19,240 nucleotides of DNA. It comes from Lachnospiraceae bacterium (GTDB lineage: Bacteria > Bacillota > Clostridia > Lachnospirales > Lachnospiraceae). Positions 1 through 8,420 of the stretch are shown piece by piece. Numbering within the stretch: position 1 is the first letter of the stretch; each line of letters opens with the position of its first letter. Both the position numbers and the translations under genes were made by a program. The DNA lies in assembly GCA_900763175.1 (NCBI GenBank), contig CAAFJI010000099.1, forward strand, positions 1 to 19,240, in the 5' to 3' direction. The notes beneath the pieces are model-generated. The model did no database searches. It had not been told where the DNA came from and saw only the letters and a list, made by a program, of their open reading frames with translations.

Positions 1-54
1 CTATAAAGGAAACAGACAAAGAACTGCATCGTCTGTCAAACAAATGAAAAGGAT

Positions 55-1266
55 GTGATGAAAATGGTGTCAAAAGTAAAATATAAAAAATTTATCCTGC
101 TTTGTCTTGTTCTGGATCTTCTGGCAATGGTGTTTCTGGGTTACCGCTACCTGAACCGGAAAATTCCTGATGAAATCCAGTTCAACAAAAGCTGCGGACT
201 TGATTTTCCACAGCTGACCAAAATTCCTTTTGTTTCCTTCGGAGACGCCATTCCGGTTTCCGGCGAGGGAAGTTATCTCCTACCCTGTCGGATTTTGGGC
301 ACGATTCCATTTAAGGACATTAAAATTGTCCCTGCAAAAACAGATACTCTTCTTGTAAGCGGAAGTACAGTGGGCATTTACATGGAAACAGATGGAGTAC
401 TGGTCATCGACACCGGAGAAATCCTCTCCCAGGATGGCGAATCAAGAAATCCGGCAAAAAACCTTCTGAAACCAGGTGACTATATTATTTCCATGAACCA
501 GCGGAAAATTTCCTGTAAAAAGGATTTAATCGAAGACATGGAACAGCTTGACGGCCAGACTGTCACAGTGAATGTTTTAAGGGAAGAAACTACTATCCCC
601 GTTTCCCTTACTCCTGTAAAGGACGCATCCGGAAAATACAAGCTCGGTGTCTGGGTGCGTGATGATACCCAGGGAATCGGTACACTCACATATGTTACCC
701 AGTCCGGCACCTTCGGTGCTCTTGGCCATGGAATCAGTGATATCGACACCGGAGATCTGCTTTCCATCAAAGGAGGAAGTCTCTATGGTGCAGAAATACT
801 TGGCGTACAAAAAGGGGAAAGAGGATATCCAGGGGAGCTTTCCGGGCTGATCCGTTACCGGCAGGACAATCAGATTGGATCCATCTGCTGCAACAGTCAG
901 AAGGGCATTTATGGTACCTATGGAGAGGACCTGAACCATTCCATTTCTCTCAGGCAGATGAAGATTGGATATAAACAGGAGCTTAAAACAGGGTTGGCTT
1001 CCATTTTGTGCAACGTAGGCGATGGGGTAAAAGAATATGAAGCGAAGATCACGAAAATCGATATGAACCATGAGGACAGCAATAAAAGCTTTGTCATACA
1101 GGTTACAGATAAGGAGCTGTTAAATAAAACAGGAGGCATTGTTCAGGGAATGTCCGGAAGCCCTATTCTCCAGGATGGAAAGGTCGTTGGCGCCGTCACA
1201 CACGTTTTTGTACAGGATGCGGCAAGCGGATATGGGATTTTTATTGAAAATATGCTGGAGGAATGA
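55..1266 (+). CDS. spoIVB: SpoIVB sporulation serine peptidase (S55 family)
   Basis: SpoIVB is the forespore-made serine protease that crosses into the intermembrane space and triggers pro-sigma-K processing by cleaving SpoIVFA. The 403-residue product has a short basic N-terminus and one hydrophobic anchor at about residues 13-30. A PDZ-like domain spans about 106-188 and a C-terminal S55 peptidase domain follows. His225 (in GALGHGISD), Asp352 (in VTDKELL) and Ser367 (in GMSGSP) keep the spacing of the triad known from Bacillus subtilis (His236, Asp363, Ser378), each offset by 11. The C-terminus is complete. The start is uncertain: GTG at 55, ATG at 58 and ATG at 64 are all in frame. AAAAGGA at 47-53 is best spaced for the ATG at 64, while a TGATG overlap with a short upstream reading frame favours 58. 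The gene converges on recN, whereas the usual clostridial layout has it downstream of recN on the same strand. No clear sigma-F or sigma-G promoter is visible in the 54 bases available. Confidence 0.96.
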   Translation: MMKMVSKVKYKKFILLCLVLDLLAMVFLGYRYLNRKIPDEIQFNKSCGLDFPQLTKIPFVSFGDAIPVSGEGSYLLPCRILGTIPFKDIKIVPAKTDTLLVSGSTVGIYMETDGVLVIDTGEILSQDGESRNPAKNLLKPGDYIISMNQRKISCKKDLIEDMEQLDGQTVTVNVLREETTIPVSLTPVKDASGKYKLGVWVRDDTQGIGTLTYVTQSGTFGALGHGISDIDTGDLLSIKGGSLYGAEILGVQKGERGYPGELSGLIRYRQDNQIGSICCNSQKGIYGTYGEDLNHSISLRQMKIGYKQELKTGLASILCNVGDGVKEYEAKITKIDMNHEDSNKSFVIQVTDKELLNKTGGIVQGMSGSPILQDGKVVGAVTHVFVQDAASGYGIFIENMLEE

Positions 1267-1282
1267 TTTTTTTACAGGCTCC

Positions 1283-1300
1283 AGCCCGGTAGGGTTTTTT
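1283..1300 (+). terminator. weak candidate terminator of spoIVB
   Basis: Seventeen bases after the spoIVB stop, AGCCC (1283-1287) can pair with GGGTT (1292-1296; one G-T pair) across a GGTA loop, with a run of T to position 1300. The stem is short, and the same T run is also part of the larger palindrome that follows, so the assignment is tentative. Confidence 0.35.
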
Positions 1301-1341
1301 GTGCAATAGGAAATTCCAACGGAATTTCCTATTGCACAAAA
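1297..1341. repeat. perfect inverted repeat, 21-bp arms, 3-base loop
   Basis: Bases 1297-1317 are the exact reverse complement of 1321-1341, with AAC between them. T residues lie outside the left arm and A residues outside the right, the opposite of what a bidirectional rho-independent terminator needs. Read on either strand, the stem is followed by A rather than U. It looks more like a palindromic intergenic repeat unit, or a protective 3' hairpin, than a classical terminator. Confidence 0.85.
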
Positions 1342-1342
1342 G

Positions 1343-1386
1343 CAGGTGCGTATTACAGTCTCTTTTTCAACTGTAATACGCACCTG
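1343..1386 (-). terminator. second perfect inverted repeat; possible recN terminator
   Basis: Bases 1343-1359 are the exact reverse complement of 1370-1386 (17-bp arms, 10-base loop with a T run). It starts one base after the previous palindrome ends. Read on the minus strand, the stem is followed by CTTTTG, which could act as a modest intrinsic terminator for recN, 36 bases after its stop codon. On the plus strand it is followed by TAAAATTTT and could also stop spoIVB transcripts. The arms differ in sequence from those of the neighbouring repeat. Confidence 0.6.
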
Positions 1387-1422
1387 TAAAATTTTCCAGA
1401 TCTGGCTGTCCTGTAACGATCT

Positions 1423-3111
1423 TTACAGCTTCATTCCGGTTTTATATTCTTTTGCCAGCTTTTTCATCTCCTGGGCATTTTCAAGGACTGCGTCTGTAAT
1501 CTGGGCACCGCCCAACAAACGGGCAAGCTCCCGGACAGAGTTTTCCTCATCCAGGGTATGGATCTGTGTAGTCGTCTCATTTTCCCGGATGTGTTTCTCA
1601 ATCTCAAAATGAGAATCAGCCATAGCCGCAATCTGGGGCAGATGCGTAATACAAAGAACCTGATGGTGATGTCCGATCACTGCCATTTTCTCTGAAACCT
1701 TCTGCGCTGTACGGCCGCTGATCCCGGTATCGATTTCATCGAAGATCAGAGTTTCGATCTGGTCACGGTCAGCCAGGATGGCTTTCAGGGCAAGCATAAT
1801 CCTGGATAACTCACCACCGGAGACGATCTTGCCCAGAGGCTTCAGGCTCTCTCCAGGGTTCGTGGAAATCTCGTACTCAATCTCATCAAAACCGTTTTCT
1901 GTATAACCATTTTTTCTGGCAAATGTGATGGCAAACCGGACATCCAGGAAATTCAGATCTTTCAGCCCCTGAACTACCTTTTCTTCCAGCTGGTGACTAT
2001 ATTGCCTGCGTACTTCGGAAAGCTGTCCGCAGGCTGCTTCCAGCTTCTTCTGTGCATTTTTCAGATTTTCCTTAGCAGCTTCAAAGATTTCTTCATATTT
2101 CTGCAGCCTGGTAAGCTTCTCCTGCTGTTTCTTCTGATATTCCAGGATCAATTCAATGCTCTGTCCATATTTTGCCTTCAGGCCATTGATGAGGTCAAGA
2201 CGACGCTCTGTCTCATAAAATACCGATTCGTCAAAGGTCATATCCTCCATATAAGAGGACAGCTCTCTGTTAAAATCGTTAAGGAGCCCATCCACTTCAG
2301 AAAGAGTCTGGAAAAGAGATTCCAGCTGCTCATCGTATTCCGTCACTCTGGAAAGCTCCCGCAGAGCCTCTCCCACAGCATCTCCTGCTCCTTGTCCTTC
2401 ATAGCCGGTAAGGGAGTGGGTTTTTTGGAGGGAATCGATGATTCTGCGTCCATTTGACAGCTTCCGGTATTGTTTCTCCAGCTCTTCATCTTCCCCAGGT
2501 GTCAGAGCTGCCTTCTCGATTTCATTGATCTCAAATTCCAGAAAGGCCATTTCCCGGTTCTTCTGTTCTTCGTCCATATCAAGGGATTTCAGCTCTGCCT
2601 GACACTTCTTATACTCCTGATAAGCCGCTTTTACCTTTCCTTTCTCCGGAAAGATTTTCTCACGGCCATAGGCATCCAGAATCTCCAGCTGCTTCTCCTC
2701 ATAGAGAAGGGACTGGTGCTCATGCTGTCCATGGATATCAAGAAGGCAGGCTGCTGCTGCCTTCATCTGTCCCACTGTACTTGTCTCTCCGTTTATCTTA
2801 TTGATGCTCCTTCCATCCATAATTTTCCTGGACATCAGGATCTGGCCATCCTCCGGATAAATGTCAAGTGCAGCAAGTGCTTCCTTTGCTTTTGTATTTT
2901 CTACCTGAAACAAAAGCTCCACCAATGCATAGGATGCATTTTCCCGTATCATGCCTCTGGAGGTCTTTCCTCCCAGGATCAGCTGCATGGAACCAAGAAG
3001 AATGGACTTACCAGCACCGGTTTCACCAGTGAGGATGTTCAGTCCAGGTCCGAATTCCACCTCAATTTCATCTATGAGTGCAAGGTTTTTGATATGTAAA
3101 TGTAATAACAA
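1423..3111 (-). CDS. recN: DNA repair protein RecN
   Basis: RecN is an SMC-like ATPase that acts early in double-strand break repair by homologous recombination, tethering DNA ends in the cytoplasm. The 562-residue product has the expected layout. A Walker A motif GETGAGKS lies at 29-36, followed by a long charged coiled-coil middle (about 150-370). The ABC signature SGGELSR is at 431-437 and the Walker B motif LIFDEID at 455-461, with Asp458 and Glu459. Length is normal for the family. The start is TTG at 3111, because the N-terminus then begins MLLHLHIKNLALIDEIEV as in homologues, and AGGGAGG stands six bases upstream. It is the last gene of the operon, 46 bases after argR. A small hairpin (CTGTAA/TTACAG) straddles its stop codon, and the inverted repeats beyond it may end the transcript. 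Confidence 0.97.
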   Translation of the reverse strand: MLLHLHIKNLALIDEIEVEFGPGLNILTGETGAGKSILLGSMQLILGGKTSRGMIRENASYALVELLFQVENTKAKEALAALDIYPEDGQILMSRKIMDGRSINKINGETSTVGQMKAAAACLLDIHGQHEHQSLLYEEKQLEILDAYGREKIFPEKGKVKAAYQEYKKCQAELKSLDMDEEQKNREMAFLEFEINEIEKAALTPGEDEELEKQYRKLSNGRRIIDSLQKTHSLTGYEGQGAGDAVGEALRELSRVTEYDEQLESLFQTLSEVDGLLNDFNRELSSYMEDMTFDESVFYETERRLDLINGLKAKYGQSIELILEYQKKQQEKLTRLQKYEEIFEAAKENLKNAQKKLEAACGQLSEVRRQYSHQLEEKVVQGLKDLNFLDVRFAITFARKNGYTENGFDEIEYEISTNPGESLKPLGKIVSGGELSRIMLALKAILADRDQIETLIFDEIDTGISGRTAQKVSEKMAVIGHHHQVLCITHLPQIAAMADSHFEIEKHIRENETTTQIHTLDEENSVRELARLLGGAQITDAVLENAQEMKKLAKEYKTGMKL

Positions 3112-3157
3112 AGTCTGCCTCCCTACTGTTTTCTCATATCCGATCCACTTCTTTTCC

Positions 3158-3613
3158 TTATCCTCTGTTCAAAATACTGCCAAGCTTTTCCATCACACCT
3201 TCTGCCAGCTCTGTGCTTTTGCAGGCACACATGATGGTGTCATCCCCGGCAATACACCCGAGGATTTCCGGCCATTTCAAGGCATCCAGTGCAGTGGCAA
3301 CTCCCATTGCCATTCCGGTTACTGTCTTAATGACAACAAGATTCTGTCCTACCTCAATGGAAACCACAGCATCGTTCAGAACTCTTGTATACTGATCACC
3401 AAGACCTGGCTGTGTATCCTGTAAAATAGCATAACGGGATTTCCCATCTTTTCCAGCTACTTTTGTCATTTTCAGTGCACGGATATCTCGTGAAACCGTC
3501 GCCTGTGTTACCTTGAAGCCTGCGTCATTCAATCTCGCCGCAAGCTCTTCCTGGGTATCAATATCATATTCCTTGATCAGTTCGATAATCTTCTCATGCC
3601 TTGCTAATTTCAC
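3158..3613 (-). CDS. argR: arginine repressor ArgR
   Basis: ArgR is the hexameric, arginine-dependent transcription factor that represses arginine biosynthesis and often activates its catabolism. The 151-residue product is of family length. The N-terminal winged helix-turn-helix covers about 1-70, with the recognition segment ATVSRDIRAL (38-47). The C-terminal oligomerisation and arginine-binding domain covers about 80-150 and carries GCIAGDDT (119-126), whose Asp pair contacts arginine. The start is GTG at 3613, with AGGGAGGG six bases upstream. It sits between nadK and recN, its usual place in Clostridia. No arginine genes are present in the window, so its targets are elsewhere. The 103 bases separating it from nadK hold no convincing promoter or ARG box, so transcription from the upstream operon is likely. 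Confidence 0.97.
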   Translation of the reverse strand: MKLARHEKIIELIKEYDIDTQEELAARLNDAGFKVTQATVSRDIRALKMTKVAGKDGKSRYAILQDTQPGLGDQYTRVLNDAVVSIEVGQNLVVIKTVTGMAMGVATALDALKWPEILGCIAGDDTIMCACKSTELAEGVMEKLGSILNRG

Positions 3614-3716
3614 GTCTCACCCTCCCTGCCGGAATACTCTGTTCCATCTGTATTCCTGCATATTTGTTTCCTGAAAATGTTATATGTCTATTTGGAAAAT
3701 GCTTTCCGCACCAGCA

Positions 3717-4595
3717 TCAGCTGTCCCGCATTTTCTGTCGCAGAACCTCTACAAAGCTTAAATGGTTTAACTTCAATATCCTGGTTTTTACCTCTGCCTT
3801 ACGGATTACGATCCGATCTCCTGTGATCATCGGAATCTCAGAATCCCCGTCAAAGGATGCCAGTCCCTTTTCGCAGTCCTGATGGCGTCCCTCTCCCATC
3901 TCCACTGTGATCACATCTTCAGCAGGAAAAACAATGCTCCTGCTGTTCAGTGTATGAGGAGCAATGGGTGTCATAATGGTCATCTCCCCACTTGGAGATA
4001 CAATGGGACCGCCTACTGAAAGGCTGTATCCGGTAGAACCTGTAGGTGTGGAAATAATAATTCCATCTGCATTATAGGAGTTCAGATATTCATCATTAAC
4101 AAAGTTCTTAAACCGTACAACACGGGGATGTCCAGCCCTGGCGATTACAATATCGTTCAGGGCAATATCCTGCCCAATGGCTTTCCCATCACGGTAAACC
4201 GTTCCTGACAGCATCATCCTCTCTTCCACCTCATAAATATCTGCCGTGAGCTTGTCTATAGCAGAATAAACGGACTGACTGTCCACCTCTGCAAGAAAAC
4301 CCAGATGCCCCAGATTCACTCCCAGGAGGAGAAGCTGGCTGCTCTTCTCATTGTGGACAGCCTGAATATCACGGGCCGCCTGCAGAAGGGTTCCGTCTCC
4401 TCCAAGTACCAGCACACACTGGGTTCCCTCCGGGATTTTCCTGGGATCTGTGTAATGAAAGGGACTGTCCTTCTGCCTTCCCGCAAGCTGTACCTCACAG
4501 TGTCCTCCTTTTTTTTCAATGTATTTTACCACATTGTTTGTAAATTCCAAATTTTTGTCTTTTTCACTGTTGGTTATAATATAAAAATTATCCAT
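3717..4595 (-). CDS. nadK: NAD kinase
   Basis: This enzyme phosphorylates NAD to NADP, the only known route to NADP, in the cytoplasm. The 292-residue product has the two-domain NAD kinase fold. The GGDGT motif, with its catalytic Asp, is at 65-69. NADG is at 175-178, and the glycine-rich stretch TPTGSTGYSLS at 183-193 binds the nucleotide. Length fits the family. The start is ATG at 4595. The tlyA stop lies six bases upstream, and AGGAAA inside the end of tlyA is the ribosome site, so translation is probably coupled. The tlyA-nadK-argR-recN order is conserved in Clostridia. Confidence 0.97.
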   Translation of the reverse strand: MDNFYIITNSEKDKNLEFTNNVVKYIEKKGGHCEVQLAGRQKDSPFHYTDPRKIPEGTQCVLVLGGDGTLLQAARDIQAVHNEKSSQLLLLGVNLGHLGFLAEVDSQSVYSAIDKLTADIYEVEERMMLSGTVYRDGKAIGQDIALNDIVIARAGHPRVVRFKNFVNDEYLNSYNADGIIISTPTGSTGYSLSVGGPIVSPSGEMTIMTPIAPHTLNSRSIVFPAEDVITVEMGEGRHQDCEKGLASFDGDSEIPMITGDRIVIRKAEVKTRILKLNHLSFVEVLRQKMRDS

Positions 4596-4601
4596 GGCAA
4601 A

Positions 4602-5435
4602 TTATTTTCCTGTATCGGTTTCAGGTTTATCCAGTGCTCCGTGAGCCTGTGCTACCACATCCTCCACCTTTACAGCCAGTCTGTCCGATACAGCAGTTCC
4701 CTCCGGATGTTTCTTCAGATGAAGAAGATACTCGATATTCCCCTCCGGACCCTTGATTGGAGAGAAAGAGAGATGACAGGGCTCAAGGGCAATACTCATA
4801 GCATAATCCCTTACCTTCTCGATCACTTCCTCATGTACTGCTGGATCACGGACAACCCCTTTTTTCCCAACCTTCTCTCTGCCAGCCTCAAACTGCGGCT
4901 TGATCAGGCAGACAATCTCGCCATCCTCCGTAAGAAGATTTCTCACAGGAAGAAGTACCTTAGTCAGGGAAATAAAAGAGACGTCAATAGAGGAAAAAGC
5001 AGGTCTTTCCTCAATATCCTCCGGCACCACATACCGGATATTGGTTTTCTCCATACATACCACGCGAGGGTCATTGCGCAGCTTCCAGTCCAGCTGTCCA
5101 TATCCAACATCAATGGAATAAACCTTCACGCCACCATTCTGAAGCATACAATCTGTAAAGCCTCCTGTGGAAGCGCCTACATCCATACAGATTTTTCCAG
5201 AAAGGCTTACATCAAATTCTTTCATTGCTTTCTCCAGCTTCAGACCGCCCCGGCTTACATAAGGAAGGGTATTTCCCCTTACCTCCACCTTCACAGTATC
5301 TGCAAACATGGAGCCTGCTTTGTCTTCCTTCTGACCGTCTACATAAACCTGGCCAGCCATAATATATGCTTTTGCTTTTTCTCTGGAAGGTGCAAGAGTG
5401 CGCTCCACCAGCAGTATATCCAATCTTTTTTTCAT
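4602..5435 (-). CDS. tlyA: TlyA family rRNA (cytidine-2'-O)-methyltransferase / S4-domain protein
   Basis: The 277-residue product joins an N-terminal S4 RNA-binding domain (about 1-65; SRGGLKL at 61-67 follows it) to an FtsJ-like Rossmann methyltransferase. The S-adenosylmethionine site is DVGASTGGF at 85-93. DVSFISL (151-157) and KPQFEAGR (179-186) match the family's conserved blocks. In mycobacteria TlyA 2'-O-methylates 16S and 23S rRNA cytidines; the same reaction here is inferred from family membership. Some relatives are annotated as haemolysin A, but nothing in this sequence suggests toxin activity. The start is ATG at 5435, four bases after the dxs stop, with GGAAGG nearby inside dxs. 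Confidence 0.94.
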   Translation of the reverse strand: MKKRLDILLVERTLAPSREKAKAYIMAGQVYVDGQKEDKAGSMFADTVKVEVRGNTLPYVSRGGLKLEKAMKEFDVSLSGKICMDVGASTGGFTDCMLQNGGVKVYSIDVGYGQLDWKLRNDPRVVCMEKTNIRYVVPEDIEERPAFSSIDVSFISLTKVLLPVRNLLTEDGEIVCLIKPQFEAGREKVGKKGVVRDPAVHEEVIEKVRDYAMSIALEPCHLSFSPIKGPEGNIEYLLHLKKHPEGTAVSDRLAVKVEDVVAQAHGALDKPETDTGK

Positions 5436-5439
5436 TCTC

Positions 5440-7302
5440 TTATTCCTTCCCGCAATTCTTTATCTTCTTCACAATGGCAGAAGTGCAAAGACCAAGCTGT
5501 TCCCTGAGGCTGTCAACACTTCCATGGGCAACAAAACGATCCGGAATTGCGATCGGCAGCACCTGGCATTCAGGATGGTGATTTTCCATATAGCCGCATA
5601 CATGCTGGCCAAAGCCTCCGTTTTCCACATTTTCCTCTACTGTTACCAGCAGACTGTGATCCTCTGTCAGTTCATCCAGCAGTGCTGTGTCCATAGGTTT
5701 TACAAAACGTACATTTACAAAAGTGGGGTCGATACCATCTTTCTCCAGTTCTTCACAGATTTCCTGACAAACTTCCACCATGCTTCCCAGCGCAAGAACT
5801 GCCACATTTCTCCCTTTATGGAGAACTTCGCTTTTCCCGGCTTCTACAGGCGTCTGGTATTCCTCAAACTTCTGACAGGCATTGCCTCTTGGATAGCGGA
5901 TTGCCACAGGTCCCTCTGCCTTTACCGCAAAACGGAGCATTTCTTTTAGTTCCCAGTCATTCTTCGGTGCCATTACTGTCATTCCAGGCATCATGCCAAG
6001 ATAGGAAATATCAAAATTCCCCTGATGTGTCTCACCATCTGCGCCTACCAGTCCAGCCCTGTCGATTGCAAAAACCACATGAAGCTTCTGCATACATACA
6101 TCGTGAAGCATCTGGTCTACTGCCCTTTGTAAAAAAGAGGAATAAATAGCAACTACAGGAATCACGCCTCCAAGTGCCAGCCCTGCTGCAAAGGAAACAG
6201 CATGCTCCTCTGCAATTCCCACATCAAAGAACCTCTTCGGATACCTCTGGGAAAACTTTTTCAGCCCGGTACCGCCTGGCATAGCAGCAGTTATGGCAAC
6301 TACCTTCTTCTCTTCCTCTGCAATTTCGCATAAAGCTTCTGAAAATACATCTGTATAACCCGGAAAGTTCTCTTTCTGGGTCAGTCTGCCTGTTTTGATA
6401 TCAAAAGGCCCGATACCATGGAACATATCCGGGTTTCGTCTTGCAGGCTCATAACCTCTTCCCTTTTCTGTAAGAACATGAACCACAACAGGTCCCTTTA
6501 CTCTCTTCGCCTCATTAAAAAGGCGCATCATCTGGCGCATATTATGGCCATCTACAGGTCCCAGGTAGGTAAGCCCCATATTTTCAAAAAGCATTCCGGG
6601 AATAAACAGCTGCTTAATGCTGCTTTTTGTCCTTCTCATGGCATCCACCATGGCCGTACCTACATGAGGAATCTTCTTCACCGCCTTGTTAATGCTTATC
6701 TTCATTCCTGTGTAAGCTTCCGCAGTGCGAAGTACACTAAGATAGTTTGACATTCCTCCTACATTTGGAGAAATGGACATATTGTTGTCATTAAGCACGA
6801 TAATGAAATTGGTTTCCAGCTCTGCAGCGTTGTTCAGTGCCTCATAAGCCATTCCCCCTGTAAGGGCGCCATCTCCGATCACAGAAACCACATGGTATTT
6901 TTCACCTAACAGATCCCTTGCCCTTACATAGCCAAGACCTGCTGAAATAGAATCTGAGCTGTGTCCTGCGTCAAAGGAATCACAGCTGCTTTCCCCTCGC
7001 TTGGGGAAGCCGCTTAATCCTCCTTCCTTACGCAGGGTCGCAAACTCTTCCTTACGGCCGGTGAGTATTTTGTGGGTGTAGGCCTGATGTCCTACATCCC
7101 AGATTAGCTTGTCATCTGGAAAATCCAGTACATTATGCAGTGCCAGTGTAAGCTCCACCACTCCAAGATTGGATGCCAGATGTCCTCCTGTCCTGCTGAC
7201 GGATTCAATCAAAAAGCTTCGTATTTCATCAGCCAGCTGCGGAAATTCAGCCAGAGGAATCTTGTGAATATCGTTGGGCTTTTTTATTTTATCCAGAATC
7301 AT
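5440..7302 (-). CDS. dxs: 1-deoxy-D-xylulose-5-phosphate synthase
   Basis: DXS condenses pyruvate with glyceraldehyde 3-phosphate, using thiamine diphosphate, in the first step of the MEP isoprenoid pathway. The 620-residue product has full family length. The HLASNLGVVE (41-50) and DVGHQAY (69-75) blocks are present. The thiamine diphosphate/Mg motif is GDGALTGG at 143-150, with NDNNMSI at 171-177. The pyrimidine-domain Glu lies in the later block VGIAEEHAV. DRAGLVGADGETHQG and the C-terminal transketolase domain follow. The start is ATG at 7302, with an AAGGG site; ispA ends 13 bases upstream. Placing dxs beside ispA groups the entry enzyme and a downstream prenyl synthase in one transcript. 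Confidence 0.98.
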   Translation of the reverse strand: MILDKIKKPNDIHKIPLAEFPQLADEIRSFLIESVSRTGGHLASNLGVVELTLALHNVLDFPDDKLIWDVGHQAYTHKILTGRKEEFATLRKEGGLSGFPKRGESSCDSFDAGHSSDSISAGLGYVRARDLLGEKYHVVSVIGDGALTGGMAYEALNNAAELETNFIIVLNDNNMSISPNVGGMSNYLSVLRTAEAYTGMKISINKAVKKIPHVGTAMVDAMRRTKSSIKQLFIPGMLFENMGLTYLGPVDGHNMRQMMRLFNEAKRVKGPVVVHVLTEKGRGYEPARRNPDMFHGIGPFDIKTGRLTQKENFPGYTDVFSEALCEIAEEEKKVVAITAAMPGGTGLKKFSQRYPKRFFDVGIAEEHAVSFAAGLALGGVIPVVAIYSSFLQRAVDQMLHDVCMQKLHVVFAIDRAGLVGADGETHQGNFDISYLGMMPGMTVMAPKNDWELKEMLRFAVKAEGPVAIRYPRGNACQKFEEYQTPVEAGKSEVLHKGRNVAVLALGSMVEVCQEICEELEKDGIDPTFVNVRFVKPMDTALLDELTEDHSLLVTVEENVENGGFGQHVCGYMENHHPECQVLPIAIPDRFVAHGSVDSLREQLGLCTSAIVKKIKNCGKE

Positions 7303-7315
7303 TTGTACCCTTCTT

Positions 7316-8212
7316 TCACTTTCTGCGTTCCACCAGTTCCCTTACCAGTGTAAACAGAAATTCATTGTTCTTATCCATTCCTTCAAGAAGCTGCACTGCT
7401 TCTTCTGACAGCTTCGCCACCTGCCGGGATGCATCCTGGATTCCCATCAGGGTCACGTAAGTTGTCTTATGGTTCTTCTCGTCACTGTGGATCGGCTTTC
7501 CAAGCTCTTCTGCCGTGCTGGTCACATCCAGGATGTCATCCTGGATCTGAAATGCCAGACCGATATTTCCAGCTGCCTTCTCTATCACAGATACTTCCTC
7601 TGGGGAAGCCCCTCCAAGGACAGCTCCAGTCATCATTGACGCCTGGATCAGCGCTGAGGTTTTGTTTTCGTAAATATAATCCAACATCTCCCGGCTCATA
7701 GGCTTGCCGTCATTTTCCACGTCTACGCTCTGTCCTCCAAGCATTCCGTAAATTCCGGTCTTATGGGACATGATCTTCAGTGCCTTTATGATACGTGCCT
7801 GGCTCTTCTCGTCCTTTCCCAGGTCAAAGGCAGTGAACATCACCTCATAGGCATAATTTAAAAGGGCAACACCGCTAAGTACTCCCATTGCCTCCCCGTA
7901 AACCTTGTGAGTGGTGAGACGTCCTCTGCGGTAATCGTCATTGTCAATGGCAGGCAGGTCGTCATGGACCAGGGAATGGGTATGGATCATCTCCATAGCT
8001 GCCATAAAAGGATATGCAAGTTTTTCATCCCCTCCGAACATCCGAAGGGTTTCCAGGATCATCATGGGGCGGAGGCGTTTGCCTCCTGCCTTTACGCTGT
8101 AGTTCATAGCCTGCGCCATTGTCCTGGCAAAGCCCTCTTCTTTGGGAAGATAGGACGCAAGCACCTTTTCGATTTCTTCTGTTCTTTTCTTTAACTCATC
8201 TTGAAAATTCAC
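7316..8212 (-). CDS. ispA: geranylgeranyl/farnesyl diphosphate synthase (polyprenyl synthetase)
   Basis: This is a trans-prenyltransferase that condenses isopentenyl diphosphate with allylic diphosphates to give farnesyl (or geranylgeranyl) diphosphate, which feeds cell-wall lipid carrier and quinone synthesis. From GTG at 8212 it is 298 residues. The first Asp-rich motif DDLPAIDND starts at residue 84, GQSVD is at 160-164, and the second Asp-rich motif QDDILD lies around residues 224-229. I chose GTG 8212 because the protein then begins MNFQDELKKR like homologues. An ATG at 8230 gives six more residues but has no ribosome site. With the GTG start the gene overlaps xseB by 17 bases, with AGGA 11 bases upstream. 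Chain length cannot be decided by eye. Confidence 0.95.
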   Translation of the reverse strand: MNFQDELKKRTEEIEKVLASYLPKEEGFARTMAQAMNYSVKAGGKRLRPMMILETLRMFGGDEKLAYPFMAAMEMIHTHSLVHDDLPAIDNDDYRRGRLTTHKVYGEAMGVLSGVALLNYAYEVMFTAFDLGKDEKSQARIIKALKIMSHKTGIYGMLGGQSVDVENDGKPMSREMLDYIYENKTSALIQASMMTGAVLGGASPEEVSVIEKAAGNIGLAFQIQDDILDVTSTAEELGKPIHSDEKNHKTTYVTLMGIQDASRQVAKLSEEAVQLLEGMDKNNEFLFTLVRELVERRK

Positions 8213-8420
8213 CAAGGGTACCATCCTCATTCATCTGAAGCATTCTCTTCTCTACAGTGTCAAGCTTGTCATTGCAGTATTTCAAAAGTTCCATCCCCTG
8301 CTTGTAAAGGCGGAAGGAATCCTCCAGGGAGGTTTCACGGTCTTCCAGCCTGTCAGCCAGAATATCCAGCTCTGAAAAAGCCTCTTCCAAAGTTTTCTCT
8401 TCTTTTTTCTCCTCAGCCAT
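8196..8420 (-). CDS. xseB: exodeoxyribonuclease VII small subunit
   Basis: XseB is the small helical subunit of exonuclease VII, which degrades single-stranded DNA from both ends. Several copies of XseB coat the long helices of each XseA. From ATG at 8420 the product is 74 residues, the family's usual size. It carries the core pattern TLEEAFSELDILADRLEDRE, then SLEDSFRLYKQGMELLKYC. The reading frame stays open 17 codons further upstream, but those lie inside xseA and are probably untranslated. The start overlaps the end of xseA by eight bases, as expected for translationally coupled subunits. The 3' end overlaps ispA. Confidence 0.95.
   Translation of the reverse strand: MAEEKKEEKTLEEAFSELDILADRLEDRETSLEDSFRLYKQGMELLKYCNDKLDTVEKRMLQMNEDGTLGEFSR

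Noticed and set aside
11..37. Hairpin ACAGAC/GTCTGT upstream of spoIVB
   Set aside because: Only six base pairs with a 13-base loop, no T run and no known regulator site; too little to call.
2..58. Short open frame running from the window edge to a TGA that overlaps the ATG at 58
   Set aside because: It could be the end of an upstream gene coupled to spoIVB, but nineteen open codons are expected by chance and the translation has no recognisable features.
3614..3716. Possible ARG box or promoter in front of argR
   Set aside because: A TATAAC box and AT-rich patches occur, but no -35 box is spaced correctly and no palindromic match to an ARG box is convincing.
4602..5435. Haemolysin function for tlyA
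   Set aside because: The S4 plus methyltransferase layout and the AdoMet motif explain the protein; the haemolysin name is historical for this family.
4305..5507. 400-codon open frame on the plus strand opposite nadK and tlyA
   Set aside because: It lies antisense to two genes with clear catalytic motifs, its translation is low-similarity Leu/Ser/His-rich sequence without domains, and no ribosome site precedes it.
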